A DNA stretch of 64,000 bases from Lathyrus oleraceus (Eukaryota; Streptophyta; Magnoliopsida; Fabales; Fabaceae), in NCBI RefSeq assembly GCF_024323335.1, contig NC_066584.1:429388319-429452318 (forward strand), in the 5' to 3' direction. The translations under genes were made by a program, and so were the position numbers. Shown here piece after piece: positions 30,970 to 43,002 of this stretch (position 1 is the stretch's first letter; each line of letters opens with the position of its first letter). The notes under the pieces were generated by a model. The model saw nothing but the letters and a program-made list of their open reading frames with translations. It was not told the DNA's origin and did not search any database.

Positions 30970-33900
30970 TATAATACCCCAAAATTTACCCTTCATTTTT
31001 CCTGGAAGCATGGGATTATGTTTTACACTTCATTAGCATTATACTAGGTCATACTCATTGCATACTGCATTAGTGACATGGAAATCAGGTTTTGATTGAT
31101 CACTCCTTAACAGAAGGATCCCACACAAAGCAAGGTTGAGATTTGGACTTCATTTTCTATACATACAAGTCACAAGGGTCTCAGGAGGTCTCCAGGCATC
31201 TTATTATGGTCTACAGTTCATCAGTGAAGGATTCAGAGCTATCGGAGTGTTCATCTGAATTTAATCAGGAGATTAGGGTTTCATGGCTATCTGCAACAAG
31301 AAATGTTTGGTTGGAAGTAGAGGGGCTTATCTATGTCATGATTGGAGAGGCATATTGGCCTAGGAAGATTCGCAATTATCTCAGAAAGATCCATTGGCAA
31401 GCAGTGCAATCAGTTCCTGATCATTTTGCCCTAAATTAGGATTTGGTTTAAAATCAATTTATTTCTGATTCTTGGGGTGAAACTCTTTTTCATGTACCTC
31501 CATATGTCCACAAGGGTCTACATACAAAAAATCAGCTCTTTATTTGAGCCAGAGGTGCTTCAATTGATCATTAGAATCGGGAATCAGACAGTTTGGGAAA
31601 AGTCAACTATGGGGTCAGAAAAGTCAACTCCTGACATTTTGAGAGTGGAATCTCAAAATTTATGCCTAGGGGAGCCTACATGTGAAATTTGATCAAGGTT
31701 GGATCATGGATTCATCATTTAATCAGGAATTGGAAAAGTTACTTAATTTGGAAATGGTTGACTTTCCATTTATGGCAAGTTTTCATGATTGTTGCACTCA
31801 CTTTAAGTGCATTTTCTATCAAGATAAAAGCTCCATTTGAAAATTTCTCCAACATGAAAGTTGTTCCTTTTGTTCCAAGCTTTCTAGAGATATAAAGTTT
31901 GTTCCATTTGGATTAATATTGAGAAAGTTATGCTTAGTCAAAGTGAGGCATTTTTTTAGGACATTTAGAAAAATTTCTAAGTCCAAAATCTTCAAAGTTT
32001 GTCAAGACTTCTTGGCCAGTTTACTTGCACTTCAAGACGTCATTTGAAAATGTTTTCTTCACAACAATTGTACCTTTCCATGTCCTCTTTCACATCATTT
32101 TGGAATCATCTCATTTGGATCCATGGTTTGAGAGATACATTCACCTAAAGTGGGCACCATGACATGACTTTCTATGCAGATTTTAGGCCAAACTGGCCCA
32201 GCCAGTTCTGCATGATGAAACCTGAACTTGAGGCCCATTTTTCACCTTCTTCCATTCATCATTTCAACTTTTGCTCAACATGAAAGTTGCTAAGCTCCAT
32301 GATATCTTGCTACTGTTTGCATTATTTCTCCAATTGGTGACTTGAGCATCAAGTTACTTGGCCATAAATTCACCATCTTGGATTGTTTTCTTACTTGCCA
32401 AGCCATGCATAAAATCAGCACACGTTCCTTCCTCATGTGGCCATGCTTTGGATATTTACTCACTTAAATTTGGCCTAAAATAACAATATTTCACATGCCC
32501 TAATACACCTCACTTCACACTTTTATTCTCATGGATATCATTTATTTAAAAAGCCCATGGAAACACTTGATCCACCACTATTTAAAAGCTACAAACCCTA
32601 AACCTAAGGGGGCATTGGAAATTCGTACCAAGGCAAGGCAAAGAGGTCACATAACAGCTCTTAAAGTGAGGCACATCTATCACTAGGTAACTCTATCACT
32701 CTTTTTTCCATGGCCATGAATGGTATACCTATGCTTATTATTGTTCACCATGCTAGGCTTATCATTGTTTACCATGCTCATCATCATATTCATTTTCATG
32801 TTAATCATATGCTTGTGTTAATGCTATCGATTTGTGTTGCTGAATTTTTACCTTTAGCCGTGTCCATGTTGACCTCTTGTGGTCAACTTTTCTCCATGAT
32901 TAAGCTATTGTTTCTACTAAAACAAGATACCATGTTATTCTACACATTCCATACTTGAACTTTGGTTTTTATTTCATCTCATTTGGTGCCCTATAGTGCC
33001 TGTATTTTGTTGTGGAAGATTGGAAAAATTCATTGTGTTTCACATGTCCTAGCTCATGCATGGCATTAGGGTTTGGTTGGATGAAGAAGATGATGCCGTG
33101 TCATTTCGTGAGTCGTTAGATCCATCATGCATGTTTTAATCATAGTCATCTATTTGTATTTTGTCTTGTAGTGACTTAATGAAAGTTGCCCAATTGATAA
33201 CCATGTCACATGCTTTTAAAAAATAAAATGTACATTTTAGTTGTTTCACATGCTGACTTAAAATTGTTTGGACTGGGCCCATGCGTTTTGCTCTTCACAC
33301 CCCACGCCTGGCCCATTAGCATCATTCATGTCCACTTTTATTTTCTTTTTAATTCACATCCATTTTTCTGTTTTGCTTTTAATTATTTAAAATATTTTCT
33401 TCGTCCATAAAATTATCCAAAAATATTTTTCATATTTCTTAATGTCTTATTTAATTTTATTTAATTTTTATTTTCGTATTTATTTAATGTTAATATTTTA
33501 TTTTAATTATTTATTCCAAATGGTCCATTTTAACACACTTTTTTTCTTGATTTTATTTTATGACTTCAAATTATTTTTTGATTTTTGGGATGAAGGTTGA
33601 CCAATGTCCCATGGTTAACCTGACCTTTTCTTGGAATTTTATTTCTCATTTTCAATTTATTTTGGATTTATTTTTGACCTAGTTTGGTTGGTTGACTTTC
33701 AATTTGACTTCTGTTTTATTTTAATTAATTTATGTACCAATTTTTATTATTTTTAAAATATTTTTGGGGGATGATGATGTCCTGACTCCATCTTATTTAT
33801 TTTAATTTTTCATAATTTTATTAATTAATTTACTATTTATTCTTGATTTATTACTAACCTAGTCTTGTTGGTTGACTTTTAGTTTGACCTTTGTTTCATT

Positions 33901-36002
33901 TCAATGAATTCAATAACCAATTTTCATTATTTTTAAAATATTTTGGGGGATGATGATGTCCTGACCCCACCTTATTTAGTTTAATTTTTCATAATTTTCT
34001 TGATTAATTTACTATTTATTCTTGATTTATTTCTAACCTAGTCTTGTTGGTTGACTTTTAGTTTGACCTTTGTTTCATTTCAATGAATTCAATAACCAAT
34101 TTTCATTATTTTTAAAATCTTTTTGGGGGATGATGATTTCCTGACCCCACCTCATTTATTTTAAATTTTCATAATTTTCTTGATTAATTTGCTATTTATT
34201 TGATAATTTTTAAGTTGACTTGAATTTTCAGTTGACTTCTTTATGATCGATGTTTGACTTAGGGATTGCTTATGGAAATTGAAGAGATCTTTTAATCCTC
34301 CCTTGTTCATCTCATATGCCATGTATTAGAGACCTTGTATCTTGATTTTATTTGGTCCTTACCTCATTTCCCGATTACATTATTCAGTGAACCCTTTTGG
34401 TAGATATTTTCATCTGTCGGATCCATCTATCATCTGTTACATTTGTTTCTTTCATCCATGCTCAATATTGCTTGATTGTTTAACATGTTCATACTCCCAT
34501 GAATTGTTTAATGCTCCATTATTTGATTCTTTGATTGGATTATACACTTGTTTACTTATCTATTGTTGGATAACTATTGCCTACTTGTATGATGTATGAG
34601 GCATATATTCTTATTGTTTGATTTGCCATGAACAATCCCCATTCATAACAAATGTATCCCTCTCCCATGAAGTGTATAATGTTTATTATTTCATTCTTTA
34701 TTCATCTGTTAATACAAGAATTAAAACGAACATTTGATAATCATTTCAAAACAAGATCAAAAGCTTGATCCAACGTCGAGTAATCATTTTCAAAACTTAA
34801 CAGAACCAACACACATTCATCCCTCCTCTTGTAAGTCGATTGCTTCATGCATCGCGATTTCTCTTGTAAGTCGATTGCTTCATGCATCGCCATCTACCTG
34901 TAAGTCGATTGCTTCTGGAATCGCCATCTACCCTTATCCTTGGTTCCTCTCCTTGCTCCATCCGTCGACTCTTGTTCCGTTTAGGTAGCATCCATTAGGT
35001 AGAACCCTTTGTATGATAACATAGGTAGAATTCCCTTATTCTTTGCATGCTAACATTAGGTAGATGTTCCCCTCTGTAAATCCTAACACATAGGTCCACA
35101 CTGCATGACAACTCTAGGGCAGAGCTTCCCCACTTTTAGACCTTCCGTGCGTCTCCGATCTCGTGGCATGTCAATCCGTTCTATTACAAAGAGGTAACTG
35201 CCTAAGACTCGATTCAGCGAGCTGTGATACCTACTGCTAGGATGTTGAACACATTGCCCACTTTCCTTTGACACAGTTGGTGTCCTCTTCTATAAGTCCA
35301 TGTTCAGATGGAAATCCCTAACCCGTAGTTAGTCGAACTACGATAACTCTGATTCTCATGTTCAGATGAGATACGTAGGCCCGATATGTGATGTCTTGCC
35401 GAGGTTTTGACTGACAACTAACAACTAATCCTTGCTCGCTTTCGCCCTTGTTGTGATTCTTTTCTCTCGCCCTCGTTGCGATCGAGACATTCCCTTTCTC
35501 TTGCCCCAGTTGCAACCGAGATCCTTGTTCCCGTAGTTAGGCGAACTACGTCTTGCTCTGATTCTCATTCCAGATGAGATACATAGGCATAAAACGCGAT
35601 GTCTTAGCGATAACACTTCTCTTTAGCCCATAGGTAGCCGAGTTACGAAGACTCTGATTCTCATACTCAGATGAGATACGTAGGCAGTGGATGCGACATC
35701 CTTGCGAGTCATTCCCTTTTGACTTTCTTTTAGCAGATAATACTTTAGATAAACCTACACCCTTTAGACTAGAATAACAAGAGTGGATCCCGTAGAGTAC
35801 TACGGATGCGTAGGGGTGCTAATACCTTCCCTTCGCATAATCGACTCCCGAACCCAAGATTTGGTTGCGAGACCTTGTCTTTTCCTTTTTCTCCAGGTTT
35901 TCTTCGATCGTTTCCTTTCCCTCCTTTGGGATAAATAACGAATGGTGGCGACTCTTCTGTTTTCTTTTTTCGCCGGTTGTTTTTTTCGCACCAGTTACGA
36001 CA
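30970..36002 (+). repeat. Ogre 3' LTR
   Basis: 5033 bp beginning TATAATACCCC (a G-to-A change of the expected TGTAATACC) and ending ACGACA. Its last 1.46 kb matches 9534-10991. No gene is supported in it. It contains the 179-bp tandem repeats at about 33600-34230, the three-fold GTAAGTCGATTGCTTC repeat near 34830-34920, inverted repeats CGTAGTT...AACTACG at 35324-35342 and 35532-35550, GGTGCTAATACCTTCCC at 35815-35831, and a PBS look-alike at 35946-35959. Confidence 0.9.
33600..34230. repeat. ~179-bp tandem repeats inside the Ogre LTR
   Basis: About three units, recognised by GTTGGTTGACTTT and GGGGGATGATGAT blocks recurring every 179-180 bp. The second and third units are closest to each other. 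The copy is in the part of the LTR missing from the truncated 5' LTR. Confidence 0.85.
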
Positions 36003-36007
36003 AATAC
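36003..36007. repeat. Target-site duplication of the non-autonomous Athila-like element, left copy
   Basis: AATAC, repeated exactly at 44553-44557. It directly abuts the Ogre 3' LTR end at 36002. Confidence 0.9.
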
Positions 36008-37353
36008 TGATCGGGAAAATAGCAAGTGTACTATTTTGCCTGTTATAGTAATAATGGGGAAATTCCCCGAATATCGATCTCAAGGACTGCACGTTAGTAT
36101 TGAGTTTTAAATTATCATTCAATTAAACCAAAAGTATTAATTTGGTTTTTTGAGTGTAAAAAGAAAATAATAAAGAAATATGAAAATAAGGGTTTATAGA
36201 TAAAAAGGAACAATGCCAGGGAAGGTGTATGATTTATCCCTGTAATAACTCTGAGTTACTATTGCATCAACAAATATCAATTACTACCAGTTCTCAAGGG
36301 TATTTTCTCCCAAGTCCTTGGTGAGAAAACCTTTAATCAATCTACCCTAATTCTTATGTCCATAGCCAATTAGGGTGAAGTTAAGCTGTATAATATCAAG
36401 AATACTGCAGAGTAACCTGATGAAAACCTTATCACTGGCGGTCCAACCTAAGTGATAACCATAGATCAATATCGTAAACAAAATATTATAAATGCAAATG
36501 TAAACTCAAATTCATTACAATTCTAAATCAGGGACACCCCCTAGCATTGGGGGGTTTAGCTACTCATATTATTTAAAACAAATTCAAGATAAAAATTACA
36601 CATTACAAGTAATTGGATGACTTTGATCTTCAATCGCTCCCGCTCATGAATCTCTTCAGCTCTCCAAATGCCTTGATCTCTGTAATACTTGATTGCTTCA
36701 CAATACTTTGGTTTGTTGTATTCCAAGATGATTTTTCGTTTGGTAGAAGACCTCTTTTTATAGTGAAAGTTCCCAGCAGCAGTTGGACAGGTCCAAAAAT
36801 GTCTCCACAAAGCCCGAAGAATGAAAATCCCGAGAAAATTGGAAAAATTGGGCTTGGGCTGACACGGCCCGTGTCAGCTGACACGGGTGGCCGTGTCAGC
36901 CTACTGGTTCTCCTGACACGCCCATGGCATGCCCAACACGGGGGGAGTTTTCTGCCTGACACAGCCCGTGTCAACTGACACGGGTGGCCGTGTCAGGCTA
37001 CTGTTTTCTTCTGCTGTTTCCCTTGCCCTGACACGGCCCGTGTCAGTTGACACGGGTGGCCGTGTCAGGCCTCATGTACTGGGATTTTCTGCTCTTTAGC
37101 GTACCGGACTCTCGCACTGTCGTGTTCTGAGTTCTCCGGTTCTTCTACCTGGATCTGTCTGACAATAACACAGCTATCCCACGCATAAAATCAAGATAAA
37201 CAAAGTAAAACATCATAAAGATTAAAAATGCGCAAATAACATAACGGAAGTAAAACTACTCAAATTGTACCTTAAATGCTTGTACAGTATATCAAATGTC
37301 TCTATTTTGCGTCGGATCAGTAATGAAAACTTACTATAAATGGTGACTAATCA
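36008..37353 (-). repeat. 3' LTR of the non-autonomous Athila-like element
   Basis: 1346 bp. Shorter than its partner through two small deletions (near 36407 and 36470), with scattered substitutions. Dyad repeats at 36859-36899, 36956-36996 and 37028-37068. Confidence 0.92.
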
Positions 37354-37364
37354 TAACCCCAAAC
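37354..37364 (-). promoter_or_regulatory. Polypurine tract of the non-autonomous Athila-like element
   Basis: Plus strand TAACCCCAAAC, purine-rich on the minus strand, directly before the 3' LTR. Confidence 0.75.
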
Positions 37365-38742
37365 TTAGCTCATTGCTTGTCCTAAGTAATGTTTCAGTAC
37401 CACTCCCCAGAATTCTTTATGCTTTCCACCACTGCTGAGATCATTCGCGAACGTCTTCCGTTTTCCTTCCACAAGTCCTACCCATCCTCATAAGTCATCA
37501 CTCACACTTCCACTTTAAAGCATCGTTTCACCTGTCAGCTTATTTCAGATTCTCACCAATTCTCTCGGGGTAAACTGTTTACACTCATAATTCAAAGTAT
37601 ACAATATCACTCACAAGTTTGAATAGTCTCTCTTTTCTCATCACCTACACACAACACACACTTTTAAGGTCTTTAGGGTTGTAGCTTGGCTTGGGTTAGG
37701 GTATGGATTAAAAAGGGAAACAAGGGGATTTTGGTTAAGAGTCGATGTTGCATCTTGTGTTTGTTTCTTTTATTTCCTCGGTTTTCTTTTCTTATTTCTT
37801 GATTTTTTTACCGACTGCCCTTTTCCGTGCTTTTTCTTTTGAATCATCGATTGTTCGATTTTTCTTTCTTTTTCTCGATTCCTCAATTTTTCTTTTTCTT
37901 TTGTTTTTGTACTTTCTAGGGATTTGAGAGCTTTTGGGGTTTTTACCCCAAACTTAGCTTTTTAACACAGTTGGAATGTCTTCTCATGACTCTGAACAGG
38001 GTGAGGAAGTGTTTTTGACCAATGGTTACATTCATGGTGTTTTAAACAAAAAATGGATATAGGCTCAAAGGGGGTTAATGAAGGATATAATAATGCGGGA
38101 TGGCTAGAAAGGCTCGAGGTTAATTACAAACAATGTGCCTCAGTGTGTGTATCATGCAGTGATAGTCCCAGAGAGTCTACGCAAATTTAGAGTGATAAAG
38201 ACAAACCTGAATGACGCTCATGATGATTAATGTGTTTGGCCTTTTCTGACTCACTTGGTTTGGTTCAGCTTTGACAGGATCCACAGTGCTTCTTAATTTG
38301 GTGCAATTGCTTTCTTACTTCGAAGTATGCAGGATACTTGTGTCGGTTAAGCTGTATACGTTGCGTCCGATCTTTACTTTCAGCAGTGTCACTTTCTGGG
38401 GAGATCCTTCACAACAAGCCATGGTGAGTGGTGTGATCTTTCATCCACTCTCACTTGTGATCATTACTTTTCCAACCTGTCAACACAGACTTGACACACA
38501 CACTTGCAGCATAATATACATTCAACAGACAAATTCAATACAAAATTAAAAAGTAAAAATAACATAAATAAATTGCAAATAAAAGACATAAAATCTCCCC
38601 CATACTTGAACTCAACATTGTCCACAATGTTTGTGACCAAGCGCGGAGGAGGGAACTTACAGGGTCCTAATGAGGAGGTGGTTGCGAAAAATGCAACATC
38701 AACTGTCGCATCATGCTGCTCATCTCATCCAACATCGCCCCC
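37365..38742 (-). other. 3' non-coding region of the non-autonomous Athila-like element
   Basis: Near-identical to 4733-6110. Purine-rich in element sense around 37750-37920. No gene seen. Confidence 0.65.
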
Positions 38743-39975
38743 CTAACGGGCTTGCTCGATGCATTGCCTTTGCTGTTCAGTCCTCAAGTCACCTATTTCG
38801 GTCTGTATCCAGCCCCATTGGTCAGTTGACCAAGATGAGGAACCCGCCGCCTGCTGGTTGGGTTCCTGATGCTGTGGGGCAAACTGCTCAGGCGGTGCTT
38901 GAGGATCTTCCTCTTCTATTGCCGTTCCTTCTTCCTGATCATCTACAAATTGGTCACCTGCATAAAAATGGTCAGTGTCGTGGCCCTCATCCACATTGGG
39001 ATCGGCGCTCACATACAACCAATTCACACAATCAGTGATAGCCACTCTGTTCGGATCCGACAGAGCGATGATAAACCGTTTATGAATGAGGACGGAATAA
39101 TAGGTAGGGGAAACCGCAATCACACCTTGGGAAATTAGAGCAGACATGTCAATTTTAGTATTACCTGCGATTGGCGTGTCCTCGAGTAAAACAACCTGAT
39201 ACCCGAAATGCAATGCAATTTGGGTGATCATACCTCCCACGGAAATGCCTCCGGAGTTTGCTCGGCCGACTCTCCCCAGTTAGTCTGCTGCAAAGGCAAC
39301 TACATTGATGGTCTTGTTTTGAGCCATCGAGTACATGAAGAATAGCTCTCTCTGAGTAGCTACTCTAGTGATGTCGCCTCTACCAAACAATGTGTAGGCT
39401 AAACCTTTTTAGGCGTACCTGAAACAGGGATTCTGGATGCCCGATGCTTTTGCACCTTTGGAGGAGTAATCCATCCTCCCAGTTATGGCGATCCAAAAAT
39501 CCTTAGGGGAAAACCCGTCTGGGACCGCTCCGGGTCCGTTCAGCGGGATTCGGAGTATAGCAGCTAACTCCGCAACAGACAATTCATGATAATTGTTAAA
39601 TAATCGAAAGCGTAAGGTGCCGAAATAATACCTGGTGGTGTTAACCCACCGCTTTTCTAGCTGGAACTCCAAGGTGCTGAGGAACTCGAGAGTAATGTGT
39701 TCGTAGGTAGGCGCCTCCAAACTCATATACTCGAGCATGCCTAAGACGTGGAACATTCGGTCTACCTCAATTTTCAGCCCTATATCGGTTAGAGTCTTCT
39801 CACACATATACCGGGTCGACGTGAGCTTGCGTTTCCGGTGAATTTGGTAACGCAGCTCTTGCTCCGGGTTGTCAAACACAATATTGTGGGGATTAGGATT
39901 CCGGCTCGGGCGCCTTCGGGACATCGCCATCTCTGCACGTTGTTGCTTTCTAGTAAGGATTTTGTTCGAGGACAT
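38743..39975 (-). pseudogene. ATHILA ORF-1-like protein (two in-frame stops shared with other copy)
   Basis: A single minus-strand frame from the ATG at 39975, with stops near 39409 and 39279, then open to 38743. The conserved core LEFLSTLEF...FRLFNNYHELSVAELAAIL and the acidic, Gln-rich C-terminal tail match 6111-7343 with few substitutions. The stops fall at the same codons in both copies. At the first, TAA stands between Ala and Lys codons in otherwise conserved sequence, as expected from a CAA change. Function unknown. Without the stops the protein would be about 410 residues. Confidence 0.75.
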
Positions 39976-40326
39976 TTTGGACCTACAAAAATAGCGAAAT
40001 TCCGAACTTTTGAGTTAGAAAAATCTAAAACCGTGGTTGCGACCGGAACGGCGAGGTGAGAAATATTTGTGAAGGGTGTTTGGACTATAGGTGAGTGGAG
40101 CTTGGTTGCATGTAGGGTTTTTTGTGGTGAGGTGAGTGAGTTTTAATGGAGTTTGTGAGAGAGTGGGAGAAGAAGATGAAAAAGTATGAGAGAGAGTGAT
40201 GAAAAGTTATCTAAAAAACTGATAATGATGAGTGATTAAGGAAAAAAGAGTGGTTAAGAATGGTTTAAGTGGGTGGGCCCCACGAAAATTTAAAATTTTC
40301 AAAAAAATTTCAAAAATTTCGCACGC

Positions 40327-40599
40327 CTGACACGAGTGGCCGTGTCAGGCTACTGTTTTTACCATTTTTCCAACTTCTTTTACAGTGGTCCTGACACGGG
40401 TCGTGTCAGCTGACACGGGCCGTGTCAGCTAAGGCCACTGTTTTATTATCCTCAAAATCATTTTTCTTACAGTGCTCCTGACACGGCCCGTGTCAGCTGA
40501 CACGGGTGGCCGTGTCAGGCCACTGTTTTTAAGCATCCTTCCCAAATTTCCCCTCTTCTGACACGGCCCGTGGCAGTTGACACGGGTGGCCGTGTCTGG
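40327..40599 (-). repeat. Dyad-repeat array in the internal spacer
   Basis: Blocks at 40327-40348 (one unit), 40391-40428 (two), 40478-40518 (two) and 40558-40599 (two). The second block has one unit fewer than its counterpart at 7759-7815. Arms are TGACACGG / CCGTGTCA. Confidence 0.88.
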
Positions 40600-40925
40600 C
40601 TGTCCTTTTGGCTGTTTTTTGGTTTTCTTGTCAGGTTAACTGTTGGTTCCTATGGCTCCTCCTTGTGGGACTCTTGTATACCTACAGACACATACAACTA
40701 ATTATAAATAAAAAGCATGGGTTGCCTCCCACGAAGCGCTTCGTTTAACGTCGCATGGCTCGACTGTTCATTTCCCTTATAATGGGGGGTATTTCAGGTT
40801 TAAAACCTTATTGCACCTCTTGTCTACAACTCAGACGTTGTCTCTGGTATTAGTGTGGACTCCTTTGTGCCACAATTCCTTTTTAACGTTCCTTTCGGTT
40901 AACGTGCACTCATCCATGTCGAGCT

Positions 40926-41889
40926 TGCATCGACTCGTCTTCATGAAAGGTCGACCCAAAATGATGGGTGCCTCATTGTCTTAGGTATGTCTAGGATTAC
41001 AAAATCGACTAGAAAAGTCAAGTCCGCTATTGTTACCAGCACATCTTCAGCTATACCATATGCATCTTTTCTTGAGTGATCCGCAAACTTTAGATTGGTC
41101 TTTATATCACTGGTATTTTTAATATCCAGCCTATGGTAGATCGGTAATGGCATCAGATTCACACTAGCTCCAGAATCTATTAGTACCTTTTTGAAGGTTC
41201 TTTCTTTGATTGTGCATGGTACTGTGACAGTTCCTGGATCCTTTTGTTTGTTGGGAATATTCTTCTCCAGGGAGTTTGCATTATATTGTTCCTTACTGGA
41301 TACCTGTTCTTCAGTGGTTGGTTTCTTTTCAGCCATTACCTCTTCCATGAATTTCTTGTACATGGGCATCCTTTCAAGTGCTTTAAACAAGGCCATATGA
41401 CCCTCAATCCTTTTAAACATTGTCATGAATTTCTCCAAGTCTGACTCACTAGGTTCCTTCTTTGTCATTCTCTGAGGGTATGGCAACTTAATCACCGATT
41501 TAGTTCCTTTTGTAGTTTCTTCTTTAGTCGGCTCGCTCGGTGATATAATTTTTTTTCTTTTTAGCAGCCTTTTTCTCTGTCGTCGTGACAGTATTAACAT
41601 TCTCCTGACCTCTCATATTTTGAACTGTTTCACTTGGTAGGGAACCTGGTGTTCGAGAACTTGCCAGTTGCTGTGCTATCTGCCCCAGCTGAACTTCAAG
41701 ATTCTTTAGGGAGGCGGTGGTGTTTTTCTGATTGTTTCTAGTCTCTTGTTCAAATTGCCTATTTTGAGATGCCAGGTTTTCAATGGCAATCTCCCAGTCT
41801 GCCTTTTTAGGTGCCTGCTGTTGTTGCTGTTGCTGATACTGAGTCTGATATTGCCCTGTACCCTGTTGCGGAACGTTCCCTCTCTGATC
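40926..41889 (-). pseudogene. Athila-like protease and linker
   Basis: The frame at 41600-40941 carries the retropepsin active site DSGAS at about residue 142, with SVNLMP and LKFADHS segments. Relative to gag it is shifted by an extra T in a homopolymer (eight T at about 41549-41556 on the plus strand; seven in unit 1). The distal LGRP motif is lost to a one-base deletion common to all copies. Between gag and protease lies a Gln-rich linker. After the protease the sequence enters the spacer without any RT. It would need frameshifting or a trans source to be used. Confidence 0.8.
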
Positions 41890-41892
41890 TTT

Positions 41893-43002
41893 CTAGGAGA
41901 AGTTTGGATGATTCTTCCAACCTGGGTTGTAAGTGTTAGAGTAGGGATTGTTCTGCTTCAAGAATTTGATCTCTTCAATTTGTTGGGGAGTTGCAAAGCA
42001 ATAGACCGTATGATGAGGTCCATTACAGATTTCACAAGTGCTCTCCTGAGTTGGTTGAACCTGCACGACCTGTTGAGTACCTATATTCATAGCTTTCAGC
42101 TTTTTGTCTACTTCAGCAGCAACAGTGTCTTCCAGACGGATTTTATTTGTCTCTAATTTTATATCAATCACCCCATCTGGCTGCCTGGTACACCGGTCAT
42201 AGAGCCCTAGATGCTCGTTAGCAGCTATTACTTCAATGATCCTCTTGATACCAGTGGTTGTTGAGAAATTTGTTGAGCCACCGGCTGCTGTATCAATCAA
42301 CTGTTTTGTCTTTAATTTCAACCCATTAACGAACATCTCCATTTGTTCTGTCTGATCCATATTATGAGTGGGAGACGCGACTAAGATCCTTTTGAATCTT
42401 TTGTATGTGTCTCCCAATGATTCACCATCCTTCTGTTTGAAATTCAGAATTTCATACCTTTTTCTCAGGAATACTGCTGCTGGAAAATACTCATTTAAGA
42501 ATGCAGTTTCTATCTCCTCCCAGGAAGTGATACTACCGGCAGGGAGAGAATAGAACCATTCTTCCGCGTCTTCAGTTAAAATGAACGGGAACATTCTTGA
42601 TTTTTTTGCTTTATCAGTGTGACCATCAATTTTCAAGGTGGTGCTCATGGTCAAAAATATTTGCAGGTGTTTGTTGGCATCTTCATTAACCTTTCCGGTG
42701 AAAGGTTTTCTTTCCAATTGATTGATCGTGCTAGGATGCAGTTGAAAATTTGTCACATTCACCGGTTGGTTAACTATGGTCAGTCGACCACCCGGTGCGT
42801 TTGCACCTCCATAGTCACCTAGGAGTCTCTCCGGAGGTGGAGGAGGTGGAATTGGAGGAACTTCAGCCATAGGTTCCTTGACTTCTGGTTGATCCGAGGT
42901 ACTTTCTTCTGTAGAATCCACTCTTTGTTCTCTGCATCTTCTGTGAAGGGTTCTCTCGATCTCTGCGTCAAAAAGAATTTCAGCTGAGGGTTTTCCTCGC
43001 AT
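41893..43002 (-). CDS. Athila-like gag, intact ORF (369 aa)
   Basis: The only full-length uninterrupted retrotransposon gene here. The ATG at 43002 lies about 95 bp after the PBS. Layout: acidic/Pro-rich N-terminus (to about residue 60), LLGDYGGANAPGG segment, Retrotrans_gag core (about 90-235; WFYSLPAGSITSWEE, LNEYFP), a helical region, then the zinc knuckle CEICNGPHHTVYC at about 323-335. It would assemble the virus-like particle and bind element RNA. It ends at a TAG where an expected Trp codon precedes the linker; all three copies share this, so gag is separated from protease in this family. Unit 1's gag differs by one internal stop and a few residues. Confidence 0.88.
   Translation of the reverse strand: MRGKPSAEILFDAEIERTLHRRCREQRVDSTEESTSDQPEVKEPMAEVPPIPPPPPPERLLGDYGGANAPGGRLTIVNQPVNVTNFQLHPSTINQLERKPFTGKVNEDANKHLQIFLTMSTTLKIDGHTDKAKKSRMFPFILTEDAEEWFYSLPAGSITSWEEIETAFLNEYFPAAVFLRKRYEILNFKQKDGESLGDTYKRFKRILVASPTHNMDQTEQMEMFVNGLKLKTKQLIDTAAGGSTNFSTTTGIKRIIEVIAANEHLGLYDRCTRQPDGVIDIKLETNKIRLEDTVAAEVDKKLKAMNIGTQQVVQVQPTQESTCEICNGPHHTVYCFATPQQIEEIKFLKQNNPYSNTYNPGWKNHPNFS

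Larger units (their letters stand above)
9534..36002 (+). mobile_element. Ogre-type Ty3/gypsy retrotransposon (5'-truncated, carries a nested copia element)
   Basis: Order on the plus strand: LTR remnant, PBS, ORF1, gag, protease, intron, RT, two RNase H regions, integrase, repeat-rich 3' UTR, polypurine tract and a 5-kb 3' LTR. This order, the extra ORF1, the intron, the second RNase H and the very long LTR are the hallmarks of the Ogre group of the Tat clade. About 3.57 kb of the 5' LTR is missing. A 7.48-kb copia element occupies 17166-24647. Without it and one copy of its target duplication this element is about 19 kb. All ORFs carry stops or frameshifts, so it is not autonomous now. Confidence 0.93.

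Noticed and set aside
41545..41560. Programmed ribosomal frameshift between gag and protease as an established feature
   Set aside because: Run length varies between copies, a stop already separates the ORFs, and no evidence beyond the homopolymer was seen; kept only as a low-interest observation.
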